This document shows positions 36,401-51,400 of a stretch of DNA of 64,000 bases, one piece after another. The DNA is from Macrostomum hystrix (lineage: Eukaryota; Platyhelminthes; Macrostomidae): the NCBI GenBank assembly GCA_950097015.1, contig CATNEN010000005.1, positions 4,455,501 to 4,519,500 on the forward strand. Direction: 5' to 3'. The position numbers and the translations under genes are program-made. Under the pieces are notes generated by a model. That model had not been told where the DNA came from, made no database searches, and saw only the letters and a list, made by a program, of their open reading frames with translations. Position 1 is the stretch's first letter, and every line of letters begins with the position of its first letter.

Positions 36401-39400
36401 AGCCAATAAACACCACAGTTCTCTGACTAGCCAATAAACACACCTGTTCTCTGACTAGCCAATAAACACACCTGTTCTCTGACTAGCCAATAAACACACC
36501 TGTCTATTGTCCAGTAAATGCCTTAGTTCTTTCAGTCGCCAGAAAAATTGTGTTTTTTACATACTTTAGAAATATTTTTATTCGCATCTATCAAACTTAT
36601 CAAAATAAATAACCAGCAAATATTATATTCTCAAAGCCAACAGAACAGAATAGCTAGAAGTTTCACTTCAGTCGCATTTTGCCACATGACTTTATTACTG
36701 AACTGTAATATCAAATCCATTCTAACCTGCTTCATTCCGTGATTCAGCCTCCAAGTTTCATCACTCAACCATTCATCATTTTGGCGCAGTTTTGCTATCT
36801 ATCTACTGGGCATTTTTTTTCATTACCAACTCACACAACACTGCTGTTTCACTGCTATCCAACCATAAATTCGCGAACTAGCACAGTTAAGCTCGTGTGT
36901 GTTCGTCTTGCTTGGCAACACTAGGGGATGTGAAATCCGTAGCGTGATCCCTTATAGTAGAGCGACTTATCCTACAGTCATTCTGGCGCAGGGGGGTGGT
37001 GCTGGGTCGACTCAGCGGGTATATTTGGCTGCTTATTTCGCCATGAGCTGGTGTTGCAAGCTTCTGCTAAACAAAATCCCCTCGCCGTTGACACCACACA
37101 GGATGGGATACTGTGGCCTCAATAAATCGGCTTATCAAACCACGCGGACTACCGGAAAATCTTTTCCCAAAGAATACAAAATCTTAGCTGCTCCTCTAGA
37201 AGACTAGCCAAGTCATCTTTCATTTTGTTCCCAATGTCCCCTGTTAGTTTTTCGACAAATTCTTGGAAGAAAAGTTATTCTGAAAAGATAAACCAACTGG
37301 AAATGTTTCTTAGAAAAAAACTGTTTCTTTTTATTATCGCATTTTCCGAGAAATCTAGTTTCTAAGAAACTTGTAGTCTATGGACTCAACTTTCGAACTA
37401 AGAATCGAACTTCAGACCTGTCTTCTAAGGCTACTTAATCTACAAAGTAAATTCTGAATATAAACCTATAAACTTTGTTACAATGAGGATAAAAATTGTC
37501 ATTCTATTTTTTTCGAACAAAACTCGTATGACGAATCAATCATGTATCAAACCCCAGTAACTCAGTGTCAAAACACTTTATGCAAATATACTCGTATTGT
37601 ATAGCCTGCTTAGTTCTGTACATATAGGGATACTGAAATGCCATCCACATGAGTATAAATAAATTCAGGATGGCCAAACACTGACGTAATCAAGAAGCAA
37701 CTCTCGCCCAGACTAAATGCCATTGTGCCAATATATGTAGCCTTTTGCTTTTAGTCGAAGCAGAAAAAAATAGTTATTGGGGAAGCTGGATTACATAACC
37801 TTGCCATTACATACTGGGGGGATGATGTCTGGGGTTCCTTAACCCACTCACTTTTAACATTGTTAAATTGTCCTTCAAGCCATACTGTGTGCCTATATTC
37901 ATCATATATTTGATTATGACGCCAATGACCAGACTGAATGAAGACCTCTATCTATCCTGTGCCCTGATGTGTTAGCCCCTCATTTGTGATGATTTGCTTC
38001 TTTTTAAGTGACGTCATCACCAACATCTCTCTAAGCAGCATTCCTAGCGAGAATTCCGAGTCACTTGTCAATAATTCATCATTTTGACGTCTTAAATGAG
38101 TGGTCAAAGCCTTACAAGCATGTCATAGTCGACCTGAAAGTGTTGCTGCTACTTGTCATTCGAGTGGAAAATAATTAGGTTAGCCTGAATTTTCGCAAGT
38201 TTATAAACAGTAACAGTCAGCGCTTGTGTTTTTTATTGTTTAATTTTTTATGACCCTTATTGTGATTCGTAGCAGTGGTCAGTGATTGCGTCAGTGATTG
38301 CGTCAGCGGTTGTGTCAGTGATCAGTGTCAGTGATATAGTGTCAGTGATATAGTGTCAGTGATATAGTGTCAGTGATATCGTGTCAGTTATATAGTGTCA
38401 TTGATATAGTGTCAGTGATATCGTGTCAGTTATATAGTGTCAGTGATATAGTGTCAGTGATATTGTGTCAGCGATATTGTGTCAGTGATATAGTGTCAGT
38501 GATATAGTGTCAGTGATATAGTGTCAGTGATATAGTGTCAGTGATATAGTGTCAGTGATATAGTGTCAGTGATATAGTGTCAGTGATATCGTGTCAGTTA
38601 TATAGTGTCAGTTATATAGTGTCAGTGATATAGTGTCAGTGATATCGTGTCAGTTATATAGTGTCAGTTATATAGTGTCAGTGATATAGTGTCAGTGATA
38701 TCGTGTCAGTTATATAGTGTCAGTGATATAGTGTCAGTGATATTGTGTCAGCGATATTGTGTCAGTGATATAGTGTCAGTGATATTGTGTCAGTGATATA
38801 GTGTCAGTGATATAGTGTCAGTGATATAGTGTCAGTTATATAGTGTCAGTGATATAGTGTCAGTGATATTGTGTCAGCGATATTGTGTCAGTGATATAGT
38901 GTCAGTGATATTGTGTCAGTGATATAGTGTCAGTGATATAGTGTCAGTGATAGAGTGTCAGTGATATAGTGTCAGTGATATAGTGTCAGTGATATAGTGT
39001 CAGTGAGATTGTGTCAGTGAGATTGTGTCAGTGATTTTGTCATCAAAATTGAAAGCCAAGCCCACAAATAGTCCAAGGATCACTCACTGAGTACAGTGAG
39101 AACAGTCTTGTACTGCCTGACTGCGGAGCCCTGAACCCTGGGCCCAAGGATCTGGCACTCCAGCTCGCCAGAGTCGTCAAACATCGCATTGCTGATCCGC
39201 AGCATGAAGTCGCCATCGCTCTCGCCACTGATGTTGACCCGGTCCAATGTTGAGCCCTCTGCTCGAATGGGAGAAGAATATAATTGCAACAATTTCAAGA
39301 GGAAATGAAGGTGCGTCGAGAATGAAATATGGCTTTGATTCTCGTAATTAGAATATTGGGAACAGAGAAGCGGCTACTTTAAGTTCTTCTTTTTTGGGGA

Positions 39401-42400
39401 CCTTTGTTGTTTGCTGAAGTAATTTAAGGGCCAGTTGCAATTTCTTAGAGGAGAATTGCACTTTAAGAATACCTGCTACAGAAACAGCCTCTGATAATTC
39501 AATATGACCTATATTTACGAAAAACTTGTAACGATAAATAAAGCAAGTCACAATCTAAATAGACGGAGTCCAAATACTTCACAATCCACAGACTTCACAA
39601 TCCACACACTCCACAATCCTCACACTTCAAAATCCACACACTCCACAATCCACAGACTTCACAATCCACAGACTTCACAATCCACAGACTTCACAATCCA
39701 CAGACTTCACAATCCACAGACTTCACAATCCACACACTTCACAATCCACACACTTCACAATCCACACACTTCACAATCCACAAACTTCACAATCTACAGA
39801 CTTCACAATCCACAGACTTCACAATCCACACACTTCACAATCCACACACTTCACAATCCACACACTTCACAATCCACAAACTTCACAATCCACACACTCA
39901 ACAATCCACACACTTCACAATCCACAGACTTCGCAATCCACACACTTTACAATCCACAAACTTCACAATCCACAGACTTCACAATCTACAGACTTCGCAA
40001 TCCACAAACTTCACAATCCACAAACTTCACAATCCACACACTTCACAATCCACACACTTCACAATCCACACACTTCACAATCCAAATACTTCACAATCCA
40101 CAGACTTCGCAATCCACACACTTTACAATCCACAAACTTCACAATCCACACACTTCACAATCCACAGACTTCACAATCTACAGACTTCGCAATCCACAAA
40201 CTTCACAATCCACAAACTTCACAATCCACACACTTCACAATCCACAGACTTCACAATCCACACACTTCACAATCCACAGACTTCACAATCCACAGACTTC
40301 ACAATCCACAGACTTCACAATCCACACACTTCACAATCTACAGACTTCACAATCCACACACTTCACAATCCACAGACTTCACAATCCACACACTTCACAA
40401 TCTACAGACTTCACAATCCACACACTTCACAATCCACACACTTCACAATCCACACACTTCACAATCTACAGACTTCACAATCCACACACTTCACAATCCA
40501 CACACTTCACAATCCACAGACTTCACAATCCACACACTTCACAATCTACAGACTTCACAATCCACACACTTCACAATCTACAGACTTCACAATCCACACA
40601 CTTCACAATCCACACACTTCACAATCCACACACTTCACAATCCACAGACTTCACAATCCACAGACTTCACAATCCACACACTTCACAATCTACAGACTTC
40701 ACAATCCACAGACTTCACAATCCACAGACTTCACAATCCACACACTTCACAATCTACAGACTTCACAATCCACAGACTTCACAATCTACACACTTCACAA
40801 TCCACACACTTCACAAACCACAAACTTCACAATCTACAGACTTCACAATCCACACACTTCACAATCCACAAACTTCACAATCCACAAACTTCACAATCCA
40901 CACACTTTACAATCCACAAACTTCACAATCCACACACTTCACAATCCACAGACTTCACAATCTACAGACTTCACAATCCACACACTTCACAATCCACACA
41001 CTTCACAATCCACAAACTTCACAATCCACACACTTCACAATCCACACACTTCACAATCCAAATACTTCACAATCCACAGACTTCACAATCCACACACTTC
41101 ACAATCCACACACTTCACAATCTACAGACTTCACAATCCACACACTTCACAATCTACAGACTTCACAATCTACAGACTTCACAATCCACAGACTTCGCAA
41201 TCCACAAACTTCACAATCCACACACTTCACAATCCACACACTTCACAATCCACAGACTTCACAATCCACACACTTCACAATCCAAATACTTCACAATCCA
41301 CAGACTTCGCAATCCACACACTTTACAATCCACAAACTTCACAATCCACACTCTTCACAATCCACACACTTCACAATCCACAAACTTCACAATCTACAGA
41401 CTTCACAATCCAAAGACTTCACAATCCACACACTTCACAATCCACCCACTTCACAATCCACAGACTTCACAATCTACAGACTTCACAATCCACCCACTTC
41501 ACAATCCACACACTTCACAATCCACAAACTTCACAATCTACAGACTTCACAATCCACACACTTCACAATCTACACACTTCACAATCCACACACTTCACAA
41601 TCCACAGACTTCACAATCCACAGACTTCACAATCCACACACTTCACAATCCACAGACTTCACAATCCACAGACTTCACAATCCACAGACTTCACAATCCA
41701 CAAACTTCACAATCTACAGACTTCACAATCCACACACTTCACAATCCAAAGACTTCACAATCCACAGACTTCACAATCCACACACTTCACAATCCACAGA
41801 CTTCACAATCTACAGACTTCACAATCCACCCACTTCACAATCCACACACTTCACAATCCACAGACTTCACAATCTACAGACTTCACAATCCACAGACTTC
41901 ACAATCCACACACTTCACAATCCACAGACTTCACAATCCACAGACTTCACAATCCACAAACTTCACAATCCACAGACTTCGCAATCCACACACTTTACAA
42001 TCCACAAACTTCACAATCCACACACTTCACAATCCACAGACTTCACAATCTAGAGACTTCACAATCCACACACTTCACAATCTACAGACTTCGCAATCCA
42101 CACACTTCACAATCCACAGACTTCACAATCTACACACTTCACAATCCACACACTTCACAAACCACAAACTTCACAATCTACAGACTTCACAATCCACACA
42201 CTTCACAATCCACAAACTTCACAATCCACAAACTTCACAATCCACACACTTTACAATCCACAAACTTCACAATCCACACACTTCACAATCCAAAGACTTC
42301 ACAATCCACAGACTTCACAATCCACACACTTCACAATCCACAGACTTCACAATCCACACACTTCACAATCCACAGACTTCACAATCCACACACTTCACAA

Positions 42401-45400
42401 TCCACAAACTTCACAATCTACAGACTTCACAATCCACAAACTTCACAATCTACAGACTTCACAATCCACACACTTCACAATCCACAGACTTCACAATCCA
42501 CAGACTTCACAATCCACAAACTTCACAATCCACAGACTTCACAATCCACAAACTTCACAATCCACACACTTTACAATCCACAAACTTCACAATCCACACA
42601 CTTCACAATCCAAAGACTTCACAATCCACAGACTTCACAATCCACACACTTCACAATCCACAGACTTCACAATCCACACACTTCACAATCCACAGACTTC
42701 ACAATCCACACACTTCACAATCCACAAACTTCACAATCTACAGACTTCACAATCCACAAACTTCACAATCTACAGACTTCACAATCCACACACTTCACAA
42801 TCCACAGACTTCACAATCCACAGACTTCACAATCCACAAACTTCACAATCCACAGACTTCACAATCTACAGACTTCACAATCCACAAGCTGGAAATTTGC
42901 AATCAGTCAAGAAGCTATAAAAATGTTTGGAAACTGGTAGAAGAAATTAAAGTGTTTTGATGCTTAAAATGGAATTTTCTCATAATCTATATTCTAGAAG
43001 GCAACCTTTTGTACTGAAAGCACTCGTATGTCTGGGACACTATGTGTGTATAAATGCTCATAATATTATTAGGAATATTAATAGTCCGAACGACAATTGC
43101 TTCAGCAACAGCGTGACAAATTGCTTGATCCAAAAAGCCGCCATTTTTTATCCTTTCTGCTCTCTCTCTCTTCTCTGCCGGCAAGGGGCAGTGAACTCGA
43201 AGCTTAAAGATGCACTCAAGCGACAGGCTTGGGTCACAGAGCTTTAATTAATTTCCTTGCGATTTATTCAGCCGATTTAATTCGGTTCTATGTTACCCAT
43301 TATATATTTCTGCTAGCGTTTATGAGAATAGAATTTATTATTGGTTTCATTCAAGTAGATTTCTGAATCCTATTCAGCTCATCTGCTGTTGGATTCCGAC
43401 ATCCTTCAAGCTCATCTGCTGTGGGGTTCTGACATCCTTCAAGCTCATCTGCTGTTGGATTCCGACATCCTTCAAGCTCATCTGCTGTTGGTTTCCGACA
43501 TCCTTCAAGCTCATCTGCTGTTGGATTCCGACATCCTTCAAGCTCATCTGCTGTTGGGTTCCGACATTCTTCAAGCTCAACTGCTGTTGAATTCCGACAT
43601 CCTTCAAGCTCATCTGCTGTTGGATTCCGACATCCTTCAAGCTCATCTGCTGTTGGATTCCGACATCCTTCAAGCTCATCTGCTGTGTTGGATTCCGACA
43701 TCCTTCAAGCTCATCTGCTGTTGAATTCTGACATCCTTCAAGCTCATCTGCTGTGGGGTTCTGACATCCTTCAAGCTCATCTGCTGTTGGATTCCGACAT
43801 CCTTCAAGCTCATCTGCTGTTGGGTTCCGACATTCTTCAAGCTCAACTGCTGTTGAATTCCGACATCCTTCAAGCTCATCTGCTGTTGGATTCCGACATC
43901 CTTCAAGCTCATCTGCTGTTGGATTCCGACATCCTTCAAGCTCATCTGCTGTTGGATTCCGACATCCTTCAAGCTCATCTGCTGTGTTGGATTCCGACAT
44001 CCTTCAAGCTCATCTGCTGTTGAATTCTGACATCCTGCAAGCTCAACTGCTGTTGGATTCCGACATCCTTCAAGCTCATCTGCTGTTGGATTCTGACATC
44101 CTTCAAGCTCATCTGCTGTTGAATTCTGACATCCTTCAAGCTCAACTGCTGTTGAATTCTGACATCTTTCAAGCTCAACTGCTGTTGAATTCCGACATCC
44201 TTCAAGCTCAACTGCTGTTGGATTCCGACATCCTTCAAGCTCATCTGCTGTTGAATTCTGACATCCTTCAAGCTCATCTGCTGTTGGGTTCTGACATCCT
44301 TCAAGCTCATCTGCTGTTGGGTTCTGACATCCTTCAAGCTCATCTGCTGTTGGGTTCTGGCATCCTTCAAGCTCATCTGCTGTTGGATTCTGACATCCTT
44401 CAAGCTCATCTGCTGTTGGATTCTGACATCCTTCAAGCTCATCTGCTGTTGGATTCTGACATCCTTCAAGCTCATCTGCTGTTGGATTCTGACATCCTTC
44501 AAGCTCATCTGCTGTTGGGTTCTGGCATCCTTCAAGCTCATCTGCTGTTGGGGTCTGACATCCTTCAAGCTCATCTGCTGTTGGATTCTGGCATCCTTCA
44601 AGCTCATCTGCTGTTGGATTCTGACATCCTTCAAGCTCATCTGCTGTTGGATTCTGACATCCTTCAAGCTCATCTGCTGTTGGGTTCTGGCATCCTTCAA
44701 GCTCATCTGCTGTTGGGTTCTGGCATCCTTCAAGCTCATCTGCTGTTGGGTTCTGACATCCTTCAAGCTCATCTGCTGTTGGGTTCTGGCATCCTTCAAG
44801 CTCATCTGCTGTTGGATTCTGACATCCTTCAAGCTCAACTGCTGTTGGGTTCTGACATCCTTCAAGCTCATCTGCTGTTGGGTTCTGGCATCCTTCAAGC
44901 TCATCTGCTGTTGGATTCTGACATCCTTCAAGCTCAACTGCTGTTGGGTTCTGACATCCTTCAAGCTCATCTGCTGTTGGGTTCTGACATCCTTCAAGCT
45001 CATCTGCTGTTGGGTTCTGGCATCCTTCAAGCAAGTTCATGGACCTTCAATCAAACGCAAAGTTCAATTAAGTTTCTGAGACCTTTAATTCCGATACAGT
45101 TAAATTTTTCAAACCCATCCTTTGAAGAAAAAAATATAAAAAGCTTGTCCGGCAGTTTCTGTTACAGATGAAATTACGACGTTAACGGCTTCAAATAAAA
45201 AGTCGACACTTTGTAACAAATAAATTTTATCGCCTTTGAAATGCGGTTTAAATGCGCAAAATATTTAAGGGTCGATCATCCATTTCGCATTGTGTACGAA
45301 GACTTTAGCATTATGGTTATTTTTTTCTGACCAAAGTGAGAAATTCTAGAGTCTGGGAAACTTACAAACGAGACGCCATCGAACCAAAAAAGCCAGGAAA

Positions 45401-48400
45401 TTTTCATTTTCTAGTTTTGACTCGCCACTGGAAGGTCCGCCGAGTGATGTGGATGTGAATTTCTCGCCGAGGCCCAAGTTTTTAGTACCGAGAATAAATT
45501 CCGACCCCCCTAACTCACATCCATAAGCGCCAGGCTGATTGGAAAGTTGGCTCGATACGGGTTTCAGGGCTGTGACTTTTTAATTTTGCCAATTGCAATG
45601 TGCCAAAAAATTTTCTGTCTGGCTGGGTAGCTGGGTGGATGCCAAATGCTTTTTTGCTTCTGAACCATCGCAACACATTCTTTGCTCAGACTAATGCACT
45701 CAGCTTATTTCTAGAACATTACTGACCAGCTTCGCTCATCCCATTTTTGAAAACTCTCCCCCACACCAACTTAGTCCTTCTCACCTTAGTGTATTTCGCA
45801 TCTATAGGTCCATCCGATTTCAAATCTCTTATCTCCCTTTCTCACCTGCCGATTTCAAATCTCTTATCTCCCTTTCTCACCTGCCGATTTCAAATCTCTT
45901 ATCTCCCTTTCTCACCTGCCGATTTCAAATCTCTTATCTCCCTTTCTCACCTGCCGATTTCAAATCTCTTATCTCCCTTTCTCACCTGCCGATTTCAAAT
46001 CTCTTATCTCCCTTTCCCACCTGCCAATTTCAAATCTCTTATCTCCCTTTCTCACCTGCCAATTTCAAATCTCTTATCTCCCTTTCCCACCTGCCGATTT
46101 CAAATCTCTTATCTCCCTTTCTCACCTGCCGATTTCAAATCTCTTATCTCCCTTTCTCACCTGCCGATTTCAAATCTCTTATCTCCCTTTCTCACCTGCC
46201 GATTTCAAATCTATTATCTCCCTTTCTCACCTGCCGATTTCAAATCTCTTATCTCCCTTTCTCGCCTGACGATTTCACATATCTTATCTCCCTTTCTCAC
46301 CTGGTGATTTCAAATCTCTTATCTCCCTTTCTCACCTGCCGATTTCAAATCTCTTATCTCCCTTTCTCACCTGCCAATTTCAAATCTCTTATCTCCCTTT
46401 CCCACCTGCCGATTTCAAATCTCTTATCTCCCTTTCTCGCCTGACGATTTCACATATCTTATCTCCCTTTCTCACCTGGTGATTTCAAATCTCTTATCTC
46501 CCTTTCTCACCTGCCGATTTCAAATCTCTTATCTCCCTTTCTCACCTGCCGATTTCAAATCTCTTATCTCCCTTTCTCACCTGCCGATTTCAAATCTCTT
46601 ATCTCCCTTTCTCGCCTGACGATTTCACATATCTTATCTCCCTTTCTCACCTGGTGATTTCAAATCTCTTATCTCCCTTTCTCACCTGCCGATTTCAAAT
46701 CTCTTATCTCCCTTTCTCACCTGCCGATTTCAAATCTCTTATCTCCCTTTCTCGCCTGCCGATTTCAAATCTCTTATCTCCCTTTCTCACCTGCCAATTT
46801 CAAATCTCTTATCTCCCTTTCTCACCTGCCAATTTCAAATCTCTTATCTCCCTTTCTCACCTGCCGATTTCAAATCTCTTATCTCCCATTCTCACCTGCC
46901 AATTTCAAATCTCTTATCTCCCTTTCTCACCTGCCGATTTCAAATCTCTTATCTCCCTTTCTCACCTGCCGATTTCAAATCTCTTATCTCCCTTTCTCGC
47001 CTGACGATTTCACATCTCTTATCTCCCTTTCTCACCTGCCCATTTCAAATATTTTATCTCCCTTTCTCGCCTGCCGATTTCAAATCTCTTATCTCCTATT
47101 CTAACCTGCCGATTTCAAATCTCATCTCCCTTTCTCACCTGCCGATTTCAAATCTCTTATCTCCTATTCTAACCTGCCGATTTCAAATATTTTATCTTCC
47201 TTTCCGACCTGCCGATTTCAAATCTCTTTTCTCCTTTTCTCACCCACTGATCTCAAATCTCTCACTTACCTTTCTCACGCACTAATCTCAAATCTTTCAC
47301 CTCTTTTCTCATTCACTATTCTCAATTCTCTTAAACTCCATTGATAATAATAGCGATTGCAGGAAGGCAGCGGGCAATGGTACATCATTTGGTGACCCGC
47401 AGCCAGCGAGGAGGCAATTCTGCCCATTTCGCTGACTCCTGAGTACACACGCACACAGATAGTGTACATCTGCCCTGACTTTCTCATTGTCCGGCAGTGT
47501 ACACTTTCACTGTGCCTTGGTGGTTGGCCCTCAAGTGCGTAAATTGCACGACAAGCCCCCAAGCCTTCCCTCCGCGGCTGCGTGGCAAAATGAATGTGGC
47601 CTCGCCGTGGAATCGAACTCAGGGATCTTGGTGCGAAAGGCAAACTCTCTGCCACTCACCCTCTTAAATGTGTTGCAGTTTCTTTGATAATTTTAGCTAG
47701 ACAGTAATATTTCAACCGGTATTCTAATTTTACCTCGTAGAGTATCATTCAAAAAACATTCCCACCCGACTATGTCAAATTTGGCTTCCTAAAAAAAGCG
47801 TTGGTCTAAAACTTTGCACAACACGTGAAATCTTCCCAAGACTGAACGTTTTGCTCACGGACCACCCAGCTAGAAATATAGTGAAAGTTAAGTGAGTCCA
47901 GGAAAGTTGGGAACCGTCCACTGTTCAGCCTACTCAACTCTCGCTTTACCTAAGGGATGCTGGAGTCATTGATTTTTTCTCAGAAACTATCCCTCGCATA
48001 GTTTCTGAGTTCATCTAAGAAAAAAATGTGTTTTTTTCTGCAGCCTTCTTAAAGTCTCGCAAATAGGAGCAGCTAGTGACTGCTTGTACAGATGAACACC
48101 ACTCAATGGGATTAACCTGCTAACTTAACTTCCTCAAAAAACTGATCAGTCAAGCACCTTTTTTAAAAAGAACATACAATAGCAGCGACTGAACAGAGAG
48201 ATGAGACCCGAATATGATGGAGTTGCAATAGTGGCAGATCCCCAAATGTGGATTGCATTTTCTGAGATCCTCAAATTGGGATTAAAAGTGCTAAAAATCG
48301 TCAAGAGATCCTCAAGTCAATTGGGATAAACCCCACCTCAGATCCTCATGTTGGGATAAAACAATAACGAACCCTAGATCCTCAAGTTGGGATAAAACAA

Positions 48401-51400
48401 TAACGAACCCTAGATCCTCAAGTTGGGATAACACTTATCTCTAATCCTCAATTTGGTATAAAACACACCTCAGATACTCAATTTGGGATAAAACACACCT
48501 CAGATACTCAATTTGGGATAAAACACACCTCAGATACTCAATTTGGGATAAAACGAACCTCAGATCCCCAATTTTGGATAAAGCACACCTAAAATCCTCA
48601 AGTTGGGATAAAACACACCTCAGATACTCAATTTGGGATAAAACACACCTCAGATACTCAATTTGGGATAAAACGAACCTCAGATCCCCAATTTTGGATA
48701 AAGCACACCTCAAATCCTCAAGTTGGGATAAAACACACCTCAGATACTCAATTTTGGATAAAACACACCTCAGATCCTCAAATTTGGATAAAACACACCT
48801 AAAATCCTCAAGTTGGGATAAAACAAACCTCAGATCCCCAATTTTGGATAAAGCACACCTAAAATCCTCAAGTTGGGAAAAAACACACCTCAGATACTCA
48901 ATTTGGGATAAAACACACCTCAGATACTCAATTTGGGATAAAACGAACCTCAGATCCCCAATTTCGGATAAAGCACACCTAAAATCCTCAAGTTGGGATA
49001 AAACAGACCTCAGATCCTCAAATTTGGATAAAACACACCTAAAATCCTCAAGTTGGGATAAAACACACCTCAAATCCTCAAGTTGGGATAAAACACACCT
49101 CAAATCCTCAAGTTGGGATAAAACACACCTCAGATCCTCAAGTTGGGATAAAACACACCTCAGATCCTCAAGTTGGGATAAAACACACCTCAAATCCTCA
49201 AGTTGGATAAAGCACGCCTCAGATCCTCAAGTAGGGATAAAACACACCTCAAATCCTCAAGTTGGGATAAAACACACCTCAGATCCTCAAGTTGGGATAA
49301 AACACACCTCAGATCCTCAAGTTGGGATAAAACACACCTCAGATCCCCAATTTTGGATAAAACACACCTCAAATCCTCAAGTTGGGATAAAACACACCTC
49401 AGATCCCCAATTTTGGATAAAACACACCTCAAATCCTCAAGTTGGGATAAAACACACCTCAGATCCCCAATTTTGGATAAAACACACCTCAAATCCTCAA
49501 GTTGGGATAAAACACACCTCAGATCCCCAATTTTGGATAAAACACACCTTAAATCCTCAAGTTGGGATAAAACACACCTCAGATACTCAATTTGTGATAA
49601 AACACACCTCAGATACTCAATTTGTGATAAAACACACCTCAGATACTCAATTTGGGATAAAACACACATCAGATACTCAATTAGGGATAAAACTAACCTC
49701 AGATCGTCAATTTTGGATAAAGCACGCCTCAGATCCTCAAGTTGGGATAAAACACACATTGAATCCTCAATTAGAATTTAAATCGTGCTTCATAATGTCA
49801 GATACCGCACTGCGGTAATTACAAGTCCAGAGTCCTAAAATCAACCGAGAGTACAATTCACCTGCACCCAGAGGTGGGTGCGCCTAATGCAGGTTTAAAG
49901 CAAATTTTCCTCGATGCCAGCTAAAAGCAAACATTTTTCGGCTTCTGTTGAGCAAAACGGCGCGCTCTTAAATTGCAGGTAAAATAACACGTCTCCTAGA
50001 GGAAAGTCAAGGAAAATTGCCAGCCCCTGTTGCCGAGAATGAAGGGGGCAATCTTGAGCATGAGTGGCGAATGGCCTGGAGGTAAATTGGCAAACAAGAT
50101 GGGCTAGATTTCTGATGACGCTTGTGAATAGGAATTAGGCTCGAGGGGATAACTCTAGCAGCTAATGATGGAGAAAACGAGCTGGCTCTCATTCTTGTAA
50201 GAGAATAGGTTCTTTGTTCTCAGAAATCAGCGAAACGAGACTTCTTGTTCGAAAAAAACTGGAAAAGCTTTAGACAAGAGATCTGGGATCGGGAGATCTG
50301 GGATCGGGAGATCTGGGATCGGGAGATCTGGGATCGGGAGATCTGGGATCGGGAGATCTGGGATCGGGAGATCTGGGATCGGGAGATCTGGGATCGGGAG
50401 ATCTGGGATCGGGAGATCTGGGATCGGGAGATCTGGGATCGGGAGATCTGGGATCGGGAGATCTGGGATCGGGAGATCTGGGATCGGGAGATCTGGGATC
50501 GGGAGATCTGGGATCGGGAGATCTGGGATCGGGAGATCTGGGATCGGGAGATCTGGGATCGGGAGATCTGGGATCGGGAGATCTGGGATCGGGAGATCTG
50601 GGATCGGGAGATCTGGGATCGGGAGATCTGGGATCGGGAGATCTGGGATCGGGAGATCTGGGATCGGGAGATCTGGGATCGGGAGATCTGGGATCGGGAG
50701 ATCTGGGATCGGGAGATCTGGGATCGGGAGATCTGGGATCGGGAGATCTGGGATCGGGAGATCTGGGATCGGGAGATCTGGGATCGGGAGATCTGGGATC
50801 GGGAGATCTGGGATCGGGAGATCTGGGATCGGGAGATCTGGGATCGGGAGATCTGGGATCGGGAGATCTGGGATCGGGAGATCTGGGATCGGGAGATCTG
50901 GGATCGGGAGATCTGGGATCGGGAGATCTGGGATCGGGAGATCTGGGATCGGGAGATCTGGGATCGGGAGATCTGGGATCGGGAGATCTGGGATCGGGAG
51001 ATCTGGGATCGGGAGATCTGGGATCGGGAGATCTGGGATCGGGAGATCTGGGATCGGGAGATCTGGGATCGGGAGATCTGGGATCGGGAGATCTGGGATC
51101 GGGAGATCTGGGATCGGGAGATCTGGGATCGGGAGATCTGGGATCGGGAGATCTGGGATCGGGAGATCTGGGATCGGGAGATCTGGGATCGGGAGATCTG
51201 GGATCGGGAGATCTGGGATCGGGAGATCTGGGATCGGGAGATCTGGGATCGGGAGATCTGGGATCGGGAGATCTGGGATCGGGAGATCTGGGATCGGGAG
51301 ATCTGGGATCGGGAGATCTGGGATCGGGAGATCTGGGATCGGGAGATCTGGGATCGGGAGATCTGGGATCGGGAGATCTGGGATCGGGAGATCTGGGATC

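Noticed and set aside
39504-42053. 849-codon open frame on the + strand
   Set aside because: It is the 16-bp array read in one frame. It lies antisense in an intron and its composition simply follows the repeat.
45821-47290. Possible CRISPR array (regular 33-35 bp repeats)
   Set aside because: Units are directly tandem without spacers, and the DNA is eukaryotic with introns and SINEs.
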